Below are positions 9,598 through 19,194 of a DNA stretch of 64,000 nt, piece after piece (positions within the stretch are counted from its first letter, which is position 1; each line of letters starts with the position of its first letter). The DNA comes from Gammaproteobacteria bacterium MOLA455 (lineage in GTDB: Bacteria > Pseudomonadota > Gammaproteobacteria > Pseudomonadales > Porticoccaceae). Below the pieces are notes generated by a model. The model did no database searches and was not told the origin of the DNA. It saw nothing but the letters and a program-made list of their open reading frames with translations. The stretch lies in the NCBI GenBank assembly GCA_000511875.1, contig AZIN01000001.1:1185332-1249331 (forward strand). The letters are read 5' to 3'. The position numbers were made by a program, and so were the translations under genes.

Positions 9598-10119
9598 CTA
9601 AAAATCCGGATCCCAGATCACGTCAATCCTCTTGTCTGCCATACTTATGTTGGTGACAAATTGATCAACGTAGGGGATTAATCGCTCTTCGCGATCGATA
9701 CTCTCGCCGTCGCCTTTGACCACTAACACATCGTTGGCGCCAGTCTCGAGAAGCGACTTAACTGTACCAAGCCGAATCTGCTCACCTTCATAATGGCTAA
9801 CCACCGACAGCCCTTCGAGCTGATACCAGTAGTAGTCATTGCTTTTCAGCTCAGGCAGCTTGTCTTTCTCGACCAGAATATCGTTGCCGCACCAGGTCTG
9901 CGCTATGTCGCGATCGTCAATACCGACAATATGTGCAACCAGACTCTCGCCGTGCTTACGCCATTCATCGATCTGTATCGCTTTCACGCCAGCCGCTGTG
10001 TCAATCAACCAAGGCTGATAAGAGCAGAGCGTCTCGACCTTTTCGGTGTAGGCATGGACTTTCACCCAGCCGCGGACACCGAATACAGCTGCTATGCGAC
10101 CAACAACCAGAGTTTCCAT
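9598..10119 (-). CDS. rimM: Ribosome maturation factor RimM
   Basis: A 173-residue protein with an N-terminal RimM domain (VVGRIAAVFGVRGWVKV) and a C-terminal PRC barrel (DYYWYQLEGLSV). It assists 16S rRNA processing and S19 assembly in the 30S head. The ATG at 10119 is preferred over the TTG codon directly before it, because the family starts near MET-(L/V)-VVG and a GGAG lies 10 bases upstream of this ATG. It is co-transcribed with rpsP and trmD. Confidence 0.95.
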   Translation of the reverse strand: METLVVGRIAAVFGVRGWVKVHAYTEKVETLCSYQPWLIDTAAGVKAIQIDEWRKHGESLVAHIVGIDDRDIAQTWCGNDILVEKDKLPELKSNDYYWYQLEGLSVVSHYEGEQIRLGTVKSLLETGANDVLVVKGDGESIDREERLIPYVDQFVTNISMADKRIDVIWDPDF

Positions 10120-10162
10120 CAATCATGATCTCCAGATGTGATCAACAGCAGATGCAGGTAGA

Positions 10163-10423
10163 TTAAGCAGCTACTACTTGAGCCTTGGCAGCTTCTTTGA
10201 TCAGCGACTTAACGCGATCACTAACCTGTGCACCCTGGCCCTGCCAGTAGGTAACGCGGTCCATGTCCAAACGCAGACGCTCTTCAGCACCGCGGGCAAC
10301 CGGGTTAAAAAAGCCTACACGCTCGATATAACGTGCGTCGCGTGCATTGCGTGAGTCAGAAACTGTGATGTGGTAAAACGGGCGTTTCTTTGCGCCACCA
10401 CGTGCCAATCTAATTGTGACCAT
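10163..10423 (-). CDS. rpsP: 30S ribosomal protein S16
   Basis: An 86-residue protein starting [19 protein letters not shown], the invariant opening of bS16. It binds the 5' domain of 16S rRNA early in 30S assembly. It heads the rpsP-rimM-trmD-rplS operon, 200 bases downstream of ffh. Confidence 0.97.
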   Translation of the reverse strand: MVTIRLARGGAKKRPFYHITVSDSRNARDARYIERVGFFNPVARGAEERLRLDMDRVTYWQGQGAQVSDRVKSLIKEAAKAQVVAA

Positions 10424-10623
10424 GTACTAAAATCCTGTGTTCAAACTGGCACAATCGCCAGAATTGATGCTTTTAAAAAGGGCCGCGCAGCATTACACGC
10501 AGCTCCCCGAAAGGCGCGGTATCTTACGTCATAAGAGACTAAAAGGAAACACCTTTAGACAGTAAGCTTGTGGGCTTGTTAATCTTCACTTACAGCCAGT
10601 CAGAGCCTGCGTATAAGCGCGAT

Positions 10624-12048
10624 CTAACGGCGCGGAAAACCGCCTGGCGGCAACCCACCCATGGGCGGCATAGAACCGCCAGGACCACCGCCCATTCCGC
10701 CACCCATTGCACCACCGAGGCCGCGCATCATATTTTGCATGCCTTTGCCTTTCATCTTTTTCATCATTTTACCCATCTGCTTGTGCTGCTTGAGCAGACG
10801 ATTGAGATCCTGGATGGTGGTTCCTGAGCCAACGGTAATGCGGCGCTTGCGTGAGCCATTTAATATATCTGGGTTGCGACGTTCTTTTGGAGTCATGGAG
10901 CTGATAATCGCGTCCATCTGGCTAAACTGGCTGGTAACATTTTGCTGCTGAGCCATTTGGGCCATGTTTCCCATACCTGGCAGCTTGTCCATCAGGCCGG
11001 CCATGCCGCCCATGCTGTTCATCTGCTGTAGCTGGTCACGGAGGTCTTCCAGGTCAAAACCTTTCCCTTTGGAAATTTTTTGCGCGAGCTTTTCAGCTTT
11101 CTTTTTATCAACCTTGCGCTCTACATCTTCAATCAGCGACATCACATCGCCCATACCAAGGATGCGCGAGGCGATACGCTCAGGATGGAAAGGCTCTAAT
11201 GCATCAGTTTTTTCACCGACGCCGAGGAATTTAATCGGCTTGCCGGTGATATGACGAACTGACAGTGCGGCACCGCCGCGGGCATCACCGTCCACTTTAG
11301 TGAGGATTACGCCAGTCAGCGGCAGTGCTTCGTTAAAGGCTTTGGCAGTGTTCACCGCATCCTGACCGATCATGGCATCGATCACGAAGAGGGTTTCAAT
11401 TGGATTGGCGGCGGCGTGAACCTGTTTGATTTCGCCCATCATTTCTTCATCGACAGCAAGTCGGCCGGCAGTATCAATAATCAGTACATCGACAAATTTC
11501 TTCTTCGCACTATCTATAGCGGCGTTGACAATAGCAACGGGCTTTTGACTGATATCACTGGGGAAGAACTCAGCGCCCACTTCGTTTGCTAGAGTCTTTA
11601 GCTGTTCAATGGCTGCGGGACGGTAGACATCCGCGGAGACGACCATGACCTTTTTCTTTTCCCGCTCACGGAGGTAGCGCGACAGTTTCGCAACAGAGGT
11701 AGTCTTACCCGCACCTTGCAAACCCGCCATCAAGATAATCGCCGGCGGTTGAGCGGCTAAATTGAGGCTTTCATTCTGCTCGCCCATCACCGATTCAAGT
11801 TCAGCCTGAACAATTTTTAGAAACTGCTGACCGGGATTAAGGCTGCGATTAACCTCTTGGCCTAGGGCGCGCTGCTTGACCTGCTCGATAAAGTCTTTGA
11901 CCACCGGCAGAGCGACGTCCGCTTCCAACAGGGCCATGCGCACTTCGCGCAGCGTATCCTGAATATTGGCCTCGCTGAGGCTGGCTTTACCGGATATTCT
12001 TTTAAGACTATCGGAAAGCCGATCGCTGAGATTTTCAAACATTGCCAT
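10624..12048 (-). CDS. ffh: Signal recognition particle protein Ffh
   Basis: A 474-residue SRP54 GTPase. It has an N-domain (FENLSDRLSDSLKRISG), a G-domain with GLQGAGKTTSVAKL, DTAGRLAVDEEM and TKVDGDARGG, and a methionine-rich M-domain that binds 4.5S RNA and signal sequences. The tail is an unusually Met/Gly/Pro-rich repeat (about the last 35 residues). The ATG at 12042 (MFENL) is an equally plausible start, since the family usually begins M-F-(D/E)-N-L. It targets inner-membrane proteins to the translocon. Confidence 0.96.
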   Translation of the reverse strand: MAMFENLSDRLSDSLKRISGKASLSEANIQDTLREVRMALLEADVALPVVKDFIEQVKQRALGQEVNRSLNPGQQFLKIVQAELESVMGEQNESLNLAAQPPAIILMAGLQGAGKTTSVAKLSRYLREREKKKVMVVSADVYRPAAIEQLKTLANEVGAEFFPSDISQKPVAIVNAAIDSAKKKFVDVLIIDTAGRLAVDEEMMGEIKQVHAAANPIETLFVIDAMIGQDAVNTAKAFNEALPLTGVILTKVDGDARGGAALSVRHITGKPIKFLGVGEKTDALEPFHPERIASRILGMGDVMSLIEDVERKVDKKKAEKLAQKISKGKGFDLEDLRDQLQQMNSMGGMAGLMDKLPGMGNMAQMAQQQNVTSQFSQMDAIISSMTPKERRNPDILNGSRKRRITVGSGTTIQDLNRLLKQHKQMGKMMKKMKGKGMQNMMRGLGGAMGGGMGGGPGGSMPPMGGLPPGGFPRR

Positions 12049-12165
12049 GTGATTTTGTCCGACTATTTATAGATGCGCAGCATTATAGCAATTAATTGCA
12101 GCAACTCTTCACCCGGCTGCCTGAATATGCCACACTCTTTTCAAATTAATAGCGACCCAAGTGTA

Positions 12166-12957
12166 ATGACCAGCCTACTTGCCAGTGCAGCAATCGCGAT
12201 ATACCTCTTAGCTTTTGGCTATCAGGTTCTGCGGCTGCGCAAACAGAATAATATTCGGACTCTAGCTCTCGAGATAGCGACGGGCGTGGCGATTGTGCTG
12301 CACAGCTTGGCAGTGGCGGATTTCCTGTTTAGTCCAGAGGGTCTAGATCTCAGCCTGCTGAAAATCTTTGCGCTGATTTCATTAATAATCAATGTGGTGG
12401 TGTTTTTTAGCGGGCTAAAGAAGCCCATACACAGCCTCAATCTTTTCCTGTTTCCGATTTCTGCTCTGGCCATAGCCGCCGCGCTCTCTGGTACCAGCAC
12501 TAAAGCCGCGGTTATGCTGGCACCAAGCATGCAGCTGCATGTGCTGCTCTCTATTCTGGCCTATAGCTTGCTTGCCATGGCGGCCCTCCAGGCGGCCCTA
12601 ACAGGCTACCAGACCGGGCAACTCAAGCATAAGCATCAGAATTTATTGATGCGCACCTTCCCGCCACTGCAGAGTATGGAAGCGCTTCTATTTGAGCTAA
12701 TTTGGGCTGGGGAGTTAATGCTCACCTTATCACTGCTCAGCGGGTTTATTTTCTATGAAGATTTTTTCGCCCAGAAGCTTTTACATAAGGTGGTGTTTAG
12801 CCTAGTGGCGTGGGCCTTTTTTGGTGTTCTGCTGTGGGGCAGGCAGTTTCAAGGCTGGCGCGGCAAGACAGCGGTACGTTGGACCTGGGCTGGCTTTATC
12901 GCCATTGTTTTGGGCTATGTAGGCAGCAAAGTGGTTATAGAGTTCTTGTTGGTCTAG
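12166..12957 (+). CDS. CcsA/YpjD-type cytochrome c assembly membrane protein
   Basis: About 263 residues with roughly eight hydrophobic helices. It belongs to the cytochrome c assembly (CcsA/HemX-like) family, usually found divergent from ffh in gammaproteobacteria. A conserved histidine is seen in SMQLHVLLSILAYS, and a second in LLHKVVFSLVAW. The start MTSLLASAAIAIYLL at 12166 opens directly into the first helix; two upstream ATGs (12073, 12127) would add a non-hydrophobic leader and lack ribosome sites. The exact role of the E. coli homologue is not settled. It is divergent from ffh. Confidence 0.75.
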   Translation: MTSLLASAAIAIYLLAFGYQVLRLRKQNNIRTLALEIATGVAIVLHSLAVADFLFSPEGLDLSLLKIFALISLIINVVVFFSGLKKPIHSLNLFLFPISALAIAAALSGTSTKAAVMLAPSMQLHVLLSILAYSLLAMAALQAALTGYQTGQLKHKHQNLLMRTFPPLQSMEALLFELIWAGELMLTLSLLSGFIFYEDFFAQKLLHKVVFSLVAWAFFGVLLWGRQFQGWRGKTAVRWTWAGFIAIVLGYVGSKVVIEFLLV

Positions 12958-13059
12958 CTCAGCGCTCTAACACCCGTCAATCTCGAATGTAAAACTCTAT
13001 TGCTAAAAGCAAAGAACTACTTCAACATGATTGATCAGTTTATTAAAGGCTTCTAATTC

Positions 13060-14340
13060 TTGGACGTTTCCGATTCGTCGATGCTGTGGTTAACGCTCTT
13101 CATCCTGTTACTTGTTTCTGCATTTTTCTCCGGCTCTGAAACCGGCATGATGTCGCTTAATCGTTATAGACTGAGACATCAGCGTAAAAAAAGCGCGGGC
13201 GCACGCCGTGCGGCAAAACTACTGGCCACCCCCGACCGCCTTATTGGGCTAATTTTGATTGGCAACAATGCGGTTAATATTCTCGCGGCGATTATTGCTA
13301 ATGCCCTGGCCATTATTTATGTAGGTGAAGCAGCGGCGCCATGGGTGGCCACTGCAACCCTGACTATTTTAGTACTGGTGTTTGCTGAGGTGACTCCAAA
13401 GACCATAGCCGCCCAGTATCCGGAATGGTTTGCCTTTAAAGCCAGTCATATCCTTAAACCTCTGCTGACGGTTTTGTGGCCACTGGTGTGGGCAATAAAC
13501 AAGCTGACCAACGGGTTGGTGAAGCTACTTGGCTTTGACCCAAACTCCTCGCGGGACGATGGTCTTGATACTGAGGAATTGCGTTCCGTGGTCGACCTCT
13601 CCGGACATAAAATGTCCGATAGCCATCAGGGTATGTTGAAGGGCATTCTTGATCTAGAGAACGTCACGGTTGAGGATATTATGATTCCTCGCAATGAGAT
13701 TAACGGTCTGGATATAGAAGATGAACCGGACGTCTTAATGGCCAAGCTGTTTAAGTCTGAATATACCCGCATGCCGATCTATGATGGTGATATCAACAAT
13801 ATTGTCGGCATTTTTCATATCCGCAAAGCCAATCACTTGGCTCGTGCAGCGCAAGTGACTCACGGTGCAATCAAGCGCTTTGCCGAAGAGCCCTACTTTA
13901 TTCCCGCGAGCACTACGCTAACGACTCAGCTGCTAAATTTCAAAAAGACCCGCAATCGCTTTGCTGTAGTAGTCGACGAGTATGGCGACGTTAAAGGGCT
14001 GGTGACACTGGAAGATATTCTTGAAGAAATTGTTGGGGATTTCACTACCAATACCGCAGATGAGGCCGATGAAATTTTGGCCCGCGGTAACAGCAGTTAC
14101 CTAATTGATGGTGTCGCCACTATTCGTGAGATTAATAAAGCCACGGGTTGGAGCCTGCCCACGGACGGCCCAAAAACGCTCAACGGGCTAGCCCTGGAAC
14201 AGCTGGAGAGTATTCCCGACGGCAATGTCAGCTTTAAGGTGAGCGGATATCGGTTTGAAACTGAAGAGATTAACGGCAACATGATTAAGAAGATCGCCGT
14301 GACGCAGATAAAAAAGAAACCTGTAGTGTCTGACGACTAA
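13060..14340 (+). CDS. CNNM/CorC-type transporter with CBS pair (YfjD/CorB family)
   Basis: A 426-residue protein with a DUF21/CNNM membrane domain (FFSGSETGMMSLNRYRLRHQ, then helices to about residue 145), a CBS-domain pair (VEDIMIPRNEI ... VVVDEYGDVKGLVTLEDILEEIVGD), and a CorC_HlyC C-terminal domain. The family is linked to magnesium/cobalt efflux. The TTG start at 13060 has an AAAGG upstream and gives the same N-terminal length as YfjD homologues; an in-frame ATG at 13081 is the alternative. It follows the CcsA-like gene in the same direction. Confidence 0.88.
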   Translation: MDVSDSSMLWLTLFILLLVSAFFSGSETGMMSLNRYRLRHQRKKSAGARRAAKLLATPDRLIGLILIGNNAVNILAAIIANALAIIYVGEAAAPWVATATLTILVLVFAEVTPKTIAAQYPEWFAFKASHILKPLLTVLWPLVWAINKLTNGLVKLLGFDPNSSRDDGLDTEELRSVVDLSGHKMSDSHQGMLKGILDLENVTVEDIMIPRNEINGLDIEDEPDVLMAKLFKSEYTRMPIYDGDINNIVGIFHIRKANHLARAAQVTHGAIKRFAEEPYFIPASTTLTTQLLNFKKTRNRFAVVVDEYGDVKGLVTLEDILEEIVGDFTTNTADEADEILARGNSSYLIDGVATIREINKATGWSLPTDGPKTLNGLALEQLESIPDGNVSFKVSGYRFETEEINGNMIKKIAVTQIKKKPVVSDD

Positions 14341-14413
14341 TCTAACTAGCCCGCTAAAAATCCGCGGCAGCGGAGGGATAGGGATTGTCAAATAGAAGCT
14401 CGTACAGCGGAGT

Positions 14414-14599
14414 TTAGTAAAACGGATTGACTTTGCGGTTCCGTTCGCCACAGGCAATAATCACATCACGGCGCTGGTCATTGCTCAGCACAGACCATAT
14501 TCGAATCTCTTCCGAGGTTCTGTAACAGCCCATGCAGACATCTTCATCGTTTAACGAACACACCGAATTGCAGGGCGATTTTACTGGCTTATCCGACAT
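14414..14599 (-). CDS. DUF1289-family small cysteine protein
   Basis: A 61-residue protein with the pattern SPC..VC....DVCMGCYRT, which is the DUF1289 signature and may bind metal or an iron-sulfur centre. Its start overlaps the stop of the gamma-carbonic anhydrase gene by one base, so the two are translationally coupled. The function is unknown. Confidence 0.88.
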   Translation of the reverse strand: MSDKPVKSPCNSVCSLNDEDVCMGCYRTSEEIRIWSVLSNDQRRDVIIACGERNRKVNPFY

Positions 14600-15123
14600 T
14601 AGCGCGGCACCTCTACAAGCTCATCCAGCATGACTTTTCCTTCGTGAACATATGACGCCGCCGAGCCGAGCAGAGTAGTTCGCGCTTGCTCATCCAGCTG
14701 GCGAATAACTTTGCCCGGGGAACCAACAACCAACGACCCATCGGGAATCACACTGCCTGCTGTGACCAATGTATTGGCGCCAATAATGCAGTCGCTACCC
14801 ACCTTTGCACCATCGAGGATTACCGCGTTGATGCCAATCAAAGTTCGATCCCCCACTTCGGCGCAATGAATCATGGCATTGTGACCGACGGTAACGTCTT
14901 CGCCAATAATCAGAGGCTGACCTAGATCGCAATGCAGCACAGCGCCATCCTGAATATTGCTTCGTGCGCCTACTTCAATATGATCACAGTCTCCGCGAAT
15001 CACCGCATTAAACCAGACACTGGAATGCTCTTTGAGAGTCACCTGGCCTATAACATCAGCGCTCTGCGCAACAAAAACAGTGGCATCAATAACGGGGGTC
15101 TGCTCGCCAATTCGGTAAATCAT
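14599..15123 (-). CDS. Gamma-class carbonic anhydrase family protein (YrdA-like)
   Basis: A 174-residue left-handed beta-helix with hexapeptide repeats. Metal-type histidines are visible in LHCDLGQP and VGHNAMIHCAEVG, and the VWFNAVIRGDCDHIEVGARSNIQDG block is characteristic. These proteins may hydrate CO2, although many have no proven activity. It is the middle gene of a three-gene minus-strand operon: it overlaps the CoA pyrophosphatase gene by 4 bases and DUF1289 by 1. Confidence 0.92.
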   Translation of the reverse strand: MIYRIGEQTPVIDATVFVAQSADVIGQVTLKEHSSVWFNAVIRGDCDHIEVGARSNIQDGAVLHCDLGQPLIIGEDVTVGHNAMIHCAEVGDRTLIGINAVILDGAKVGSDCIIGANTLVTAGSVIPDGSLVVGSPGKVIRQLDEQARTTLLGSAASYVHEGKVMLDELVEVPR

Positions 15124-15770
15124 TCTGGTCCTCTCTTTTTCATCTGTTCGCTCTGACGCAGCTCTTCGATGCGCTCATGGCTGGGGTACTCAAGATGAAT
15201 ATTCGCCTCTAAGGTGGAGTTCAACATATCGGTCAACACCTTTAAGGTAAAGCCCCATATTTTATAGCCGTTATACGGCAGAAAGGGAAAACGTAGAGCA
15301 CCGTATTCGGTTTTCATTTCAAAGTATTGATAATTTTCGACATTCATAAATTGCCGCAGCGGCGCATCGAATAGCGCACCAATCTCACCTGGCTCTGCGA
15401 CCAGATCCAAAGGCCCATCAACCAGTCCAACAAAAGGCGTGACTTTTAAACTGCGACGCTTAGGTACAGCCACGGGAAGTGTCGCAATTGGCTCGACCAG
15501 ACTGGGCAACAAGCCTATCTCTTCATGCGCTTCTCGCAGCGCGGTCTGTAAAAGATCAGTGTCTGTTGCATCCCACATGCCGCCGGGAAAGGCCACTTCA
15601 CCTGCATGGTTATTGAGATGAAATGCTCGCTGAGTGAGGATAACTTGCGGCTCTGAATTGTCTCCGTGAAGGGCAACCAGCACAGCGGCCGTTGAGCCTT
15701 GCTCTTGCAGGCCAGGCTGAAGGCGTTCCAGGGGAAAATTTTTTAAACGATTCTTAATGGTTTCTAACAT
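15120..15770 (-). CDS. CoA pyrophosphatase, Nudix family (NudL/YeaB-like)
   Basis: A 216-residue Nudix hydrolase. The Nudix box is GGMWDATDTD-LLQTALREAHEEIG, with the glutamates of REAHEE intact, and the upstream UPF0035-like VILTQRAFHLNNHAGEVAFPGG block marks the CoA pyrophosphatase subgroup. It cleaves CoA and its derivatives to phosphopantetheine and ADP. It is the first gene of the operon and divergent from another Nudix gene 42 bases away. Confidence 0.9.
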   Translation of the reverse strand: MLETIKNRLKNFPLERLQPGLQEQGSTAAVLVALHGDNSEPQVILTQRAFHLNNHAGEVAFPGGMWDATDTDLLQTALREAHEEIGLLPSLVEPIATLPVAVPKRRSLKVTPFVGLVDGPLDLVAEPGEIGALFDAPLRQFMNVENYQYFEMKTEYGALRFPFLPYNGYKIWGFTLKVLTDMLNSTLEANIHLEYPSHERIEELRQSEQMKKRGPE

Positions 15771-15811
15771 TTGTGCATTATACTCGGCTATCGCCTTTTT
15801 CTGAGAATTTC

Positions 15812-16363
15812 ATGAACTTTTGTTCCAATTGCGGCAAGTCTGTTATCAAATCTATCCCTGATGGGGATAATCGTGAACGCCATGTGTGTGAGTTCTGCGT
15901 CACCATTCACTATGAAAACCCCAAGGTGATTGCCGGTGTGCTGCCAGTCTATGGCGATAAGGTTTTACTCTGCCGCAGAGCGATCGAGCCGCGCCATGGC
16001 TTTTGGACATTGCCCGCAGGCTTTTTAGAGAACGGTGAATCCTCGCTGACAGGTGCACTGCGCGAGTGTGAGGAAGAGGCTAACGCCCACGTCGTGGAGC
16101 CAAGTCTGTATGCGCTGTTCGATATCCCACAGATTAATCAGGTCTATGTTTTTTACCGCGCCAGGCTTGAACAGCCCAAGTTTAACGCTACCTTTGAATC
16201 ATCAGAAGTAGCGCTGTTTGATGAAGCTGATATTCCCTGGGGAGAACTGGCCTTTCCAGTTGTGGAACTGGCTTTGCACCATTTCTTTAACGACCGTAAA
16301 AATGGCGAGTACATTGTCCGTCATGACGAAATTCGACGTCCCTGGAAAAGCCTTAGGTCTTAA
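15812..16363 (+). CDS. Nudix hydrolase with N-terminal zinc ribbon
   Basis: A 183-residue protein starting MNFCSNCGKSV at 15812; the frame extends 13 codons upstream but the zinc ribbon (C-x2-C near residues 4-7, C-x2-C near 28-31) should begin the protein. The Nudix box is GFLENGES-LTGALRECEEEANA, in which the usual glycine after EE is replaced by asparagine. Relatives hydrolyse NADH, FAD or similar dinucleotides. It is divergent from the NudL-type gene, so the short gap must hold both promoters. Confidence 0.88.
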   Translation: MNFCSNCGKSVIKSIPDGDNRERHVCEFCVTIHYENPKVIAGVLPVYGDKVLLCRRAIEPRHGFWTLPAGFLENGESSLTGALRECEEEANAHVVEPSLYALFDIPQINQVYVFYRARLEQPKFNATFESSEVALFDEADIPWGELAFPVVELALHHFFNDRKNGEYIVRHDEIRRPWKSLRS

Positions 16364-16384
16364 TCTCGGATAACCAAGGTCGAT

Positions 16385-17134
16385 TTATAGTATCAGCCGC
16401 AGACCAACAAACAGTCCGTCAAATTCAGCATCTGACTGCAATTCATCTTGATCATCAATTTCAATCAGCATTGAGCGGTAACCAATGCTCAGCCCTGCCT
16501 CAAGAGTAGGCGCAATACTGAAATCGTAATTGAGTTCGGCGCTCCAGTCGATCAGGTGAAAATCATTGACGTTGATCCAGTTTCCGCTCACTGCCGCAGA
16601 CAGCCCAGTAAATGGCAAATCGATTCCAGCCTTGCCATAGAGTAGGGGAATCACGGCATCCAATTCGACACGCTCCTGTTGAGATGCACCGATCAGACTG
16701 GCTTCGCCATCAAAAATACGTGCTGTTAACCCCAGATCCAAGTCGACAATATTGTCGAGAACTTCATAGTAAAAAGTGATCTCTGTATGACTGAGGTCTA
16801 GGTCCGCAGCGACAGTTTGGTCTATTGGAAATACCACTTCATCAAGACTGGTTCCCGCAGGCACCGTGCCCTGCCCGGCCCATTCTAGATCGGTGCGTGA
16901 CAAACGCAGGTTAGGCAACAGAGGGATTGGATGTTCCAAGGCAATAAAAAGATAGTTGCTGTTTTCTTCATCAAAATTGAGGGTATTTTCAAGACTGATG
17001 CTGGTATTACCTAGGCTGCCAGCAGGGCTCGACTGCCAGACACCTCCACCTGCGTATAGGCCGGCAATATCTGCATTGGCGAAGAGAGGTGTAGCGGTTA
17101 ATGTGGCCAGTAGGCCGAGACGAAAGAGGCTCAT
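16385..17134 (-). CDS. TIGR04219-type outer-membrane beta-barrel protein
   Basis: A 249-residue protein with a signal peptide (MSLFRLGLLATLTATPLFANA-DI), amphipathic beta-strands and a C-terminal DGLFVGLRLIL strand. The opening GLYAGGGVWQ and the block NYLFIALEHPIPLLPNLRL match the TIGR04219 outer-membrane family of marine gammaproteobacteria. No specific substrate is known. It is a monocistronic unit. Confidence 0.82.
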   Translation of the reverse strand: MSLFRLGLLATLTATPLFANADIAGLYAGGGVWQSSPAGSLGNTSISLENTLNFDEENSNYLFIALEHPIPLLPNLRLSRTDLEWAGQGTVPAGTSLDEVVFPIDQTVAADLDLSHTEITFYYEVLDNIVDLDLGLTARIFDGEASLIGASQQERVELDAVIPLLYGKAGIDLPFTGLSAAVSGNWINVNDFHLIDWSAELNYDFSIAPTLEAGLSIGYRSMLIEIDDQDELQSDAEFDGLFVGLRLIL

Positions 17135-17347
17135 AGGGCAAAATCCTTTTTTATAGAGTTAACGTGCTAGCGCAAATCAGGTGCCGCACATTGTAGTCGG
17201 TGCACAGGTCCAATTATCGCGACCAAGACACATAATCAGGCTCAAGGTTAGCTTCCTAGCGATTCAACCCTGAGCAACCAAAAACGCCGCTGACCACCAG
17301 TATATGGATAGGCAACGACGTTCTCGTCAATAAACATACTGCAGGCT

Positions 17348-17674
17348 CTAGGCTTCGGCTGCTGGTGCTGCCTCATCCATCAGGGGTTTTAACTCACCCT
17401 TCTCATGCATCTCGGCAATAATGTCACAACCGCCGATCAGCTCGCCTTTGATCCACAGCTGAGGAAAAGTCGGCCAGTTGCCATAGGTCGGCAAGTTCGA
17501 ACGAATTTCTGGGTTGGAGAGAATATCCACATAGGCAAAGCGCTGCCCACACTCCATCAACGCCTGAACTGTGCGAGCAGAAAAGCCACACTGCGGTTGA
17601 TTGGGTGAGCCTTTCATATAGAGAATAATTGCGTTGTTCTCTACCTGTTCACGAATGGTTTCCATAATGTCCAT
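17348..17674 (-). CDS. grxD: Monothiol glutaredoxin Grx4
   Basis: A 108-residue monothiol glutaredoxin with the CGFS active site (PQCGFSARTVQ), the TFPQLWIKGELIGGCDI glutathione-binding segment and an Ala-rich C-terminal tail. It binds a [2Fe-2S] cluster with BolA-type partners and takes part in iron-sulfur trafficking. The start at 17674 (MDIMETIREQ) has AGAGGA 9 bases upstream; an earlier in-frame start at 17716 is unlikely. Confidence 0.95.
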   Translation of the reverse strand: MDIMETIREQVENNAIILYMKGSPNQPQCGFSARTVQALMECGQRFAYVDILSNPEIRSNLPTYGNWPTFPQLWIKGELIGGCDIIAEMHEKGELKPLMDEAAPAAEA

Positions 17675-17825
17675 AGAGACAAATCCTCTGAAATTAGTGT
17701 TTGTGCTGAAGTGCACTGCGTCTGGCGGGCATTTTACCTGTTTAGTCTCACCGACAACACTGCATCAGGGAATTTATTTAGACCAATATCCACGACTCTC
17801 GTCATGTTTAGATAGATTGCCAATT

Positions 17826-17858
17826 AAACGCAAATGAGAATGATTTGCATTTGCGTTT
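17826..17858. promoter_or_regulatory. Fur-box-like operator (11-bp arms) before the porin operon
   Basis: AAACGCAAATG and CATTTGCGTTT form a perfect 11-base inverted repeat around an 11-base centre. Inside it GCAAAT-N7-ATTTGC repeats the pattern, giving overlapping AATGAGAATGATTTGCATT-type Fur half-sites. It lies 117 bases upstream of the porin gene. This indicates iron-dependent repression of the porin/FMN-binding/PepSY operon; another metal regulator cannot be excluded. Confidence 0.75.
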
Positions 17859-17974
17859 GGATATTATTATAGTAACGCCTGTTGTAACCCATGACCTATT
17901 CGTAGCCGTATTAACACTGATCAAAAATCGCTGCACGTCATATTTCAAACAAATCATATCAAGGACAAAAAGAC

Positions 17975-19180
17975 ATGAAGAAGCAACTTCTCGCCATGAT
18001 TATTGGCTTGAACACTACCGCCGTGGCCCAGGCAGCGACTCCTAGCATGGAGGAAATGTGGCAAATGATTCAACAGCAGCAGGGCGAGATCGCCACGCTG
18101 AAACAACAACTGCGCAATAATGATGCGCGGATACAAGAAACCGAAGTGATTGCTGAAGCAACTATTAGCGCCGTTGAACAGATTTCAATGGCTCCCAGCG
18201 CAAGCAGCAAGACGACGTTTGGCGGCTATGGTGAGCTGCACTACAACAGTCTAGATCGCGATGATTCCAGCGCCAGCAAAGATGAGATGGATTTTCATCG
18301 TTTCGTGATGTTTACCGGCCACCAGTTTTCAGACAATGTGCGCTTCTTTTCTGAACTAGAAGTGGAACACAGCATTGCCGGTGATGATCAACCAGGTGAA
18401 ATTGAGCTGGAACAGGCTTATATAGAGTGGGACTTGGCTAGTCAGCACAGCGCCAAAGCGGGCCTCTTTCTCTTGCCTATAGGTATTATTAACGAGACGC
18501 ACGAGCCGAATACGTTCTACGGCACCGAGCGCAACAACGTCGAGAAAAATATTATCCCAGCTACATGGTGGGAAGGTGGCGCAGCCATTAAGGGGGAGAT
18601 CAGTGAAGGACTTTCCTATGATGCGGCGATTCACTCTGGACTCTTTTTAGACGCTGGTGAATACAAACCGCGAGATGGCCGACAAAAAGTAGGTAAGGCC
18701 AGAGCAGACGATTTCGCCTTTACTGGACGTTTGAAATACACCGCTATCCCGGGCCTCGAAATAGCCGCCTCAGTACAGATTCAGCAGGACGTTCGTCAGG
18801 GTGAGGGCGAAACCATAGGCGGCACATTGTTTGAGACTCATGTAGCCTGGCAGCGAGATGACTTCCAACTACGTGCGCTTTATGCCCAGTGGGACTTTGA
18901 TAGTGCAATTAACAATATAGTAGCTGGTGCAGACGAACAGACCGGCTTCTATATAGAGCCGAGCTACCGTATCAGCGACAATATCGGTCTATTTGCCCGT
19001 TACAGTGAGTATGACAATCTTGCAGGCAGTGCGACTAACACAGCAGTCGAGCAAGTAGATATTGGCCTTAACTACTGGTTGCACCCCAATGTAGTGTTTA
19101 AAATTGATTACCAAAATCAAGATACGCCCACTGAAACCGGCTACGATGGATTCAATATGGGTGTAGGTTATTCTTTCTAA
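17975..19180 (+). CDS. Porin with N-terminal coiled coil
   Basis: A 401-residue outer-membrane protein with a signal peptide (MKKQLLAMIIGLNTTAVAQA), a coiled-coil stretch (IQQQQGEIATLKQQLRNN, residues about 32-50, likely trimeric) and a 16-strand-like barrel ending in NMGVGYSF. The FGGYGELHYN motif at the barrel start is typical of the OprO/OprP-like phosphate-selective porin family. The upstream Fur box and the downstream redox-type genes suggest a role in iron uptake rather than phosphate, which is inference. Confidence 0.82.
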   Translation: MKKQLLAMIIGLNTTAVAQAATPSMEEMWQMIQQQQGEIATLKQQLRNNDARIQETEVIAEATISAVEQISMAPSASSKTTFGGYGELHYNSLDRDDSSASKDEMDFHRFVMFTGHQFSDNVRFFSELEVEHSIAGDDQPGEIELEQAYIEWDLASQHSAKAGLFLLPIGIINETHEPNTFYGTERNNVEKNIIPATWWEGGAAIKGEISEGLSYDAAIHSGLFLDAGEYKPRDGRQKVGKARADDFAFTGRLKYTAIPGLEIAASVQIQQDVRQGEGETIGGTLFETHVAWQRDDFQLRALYAQWDFDSAINNIVAGADEQTGFYIEPSYRISDNIGLFARYSEYDNLAGSATNTAVEQVDIGLNYWLHPNVVFKIDYQNQDTPTETGYDGFNMGVGYSF

Positions 19181-19194
19181 TGGCGTTGGCGTAA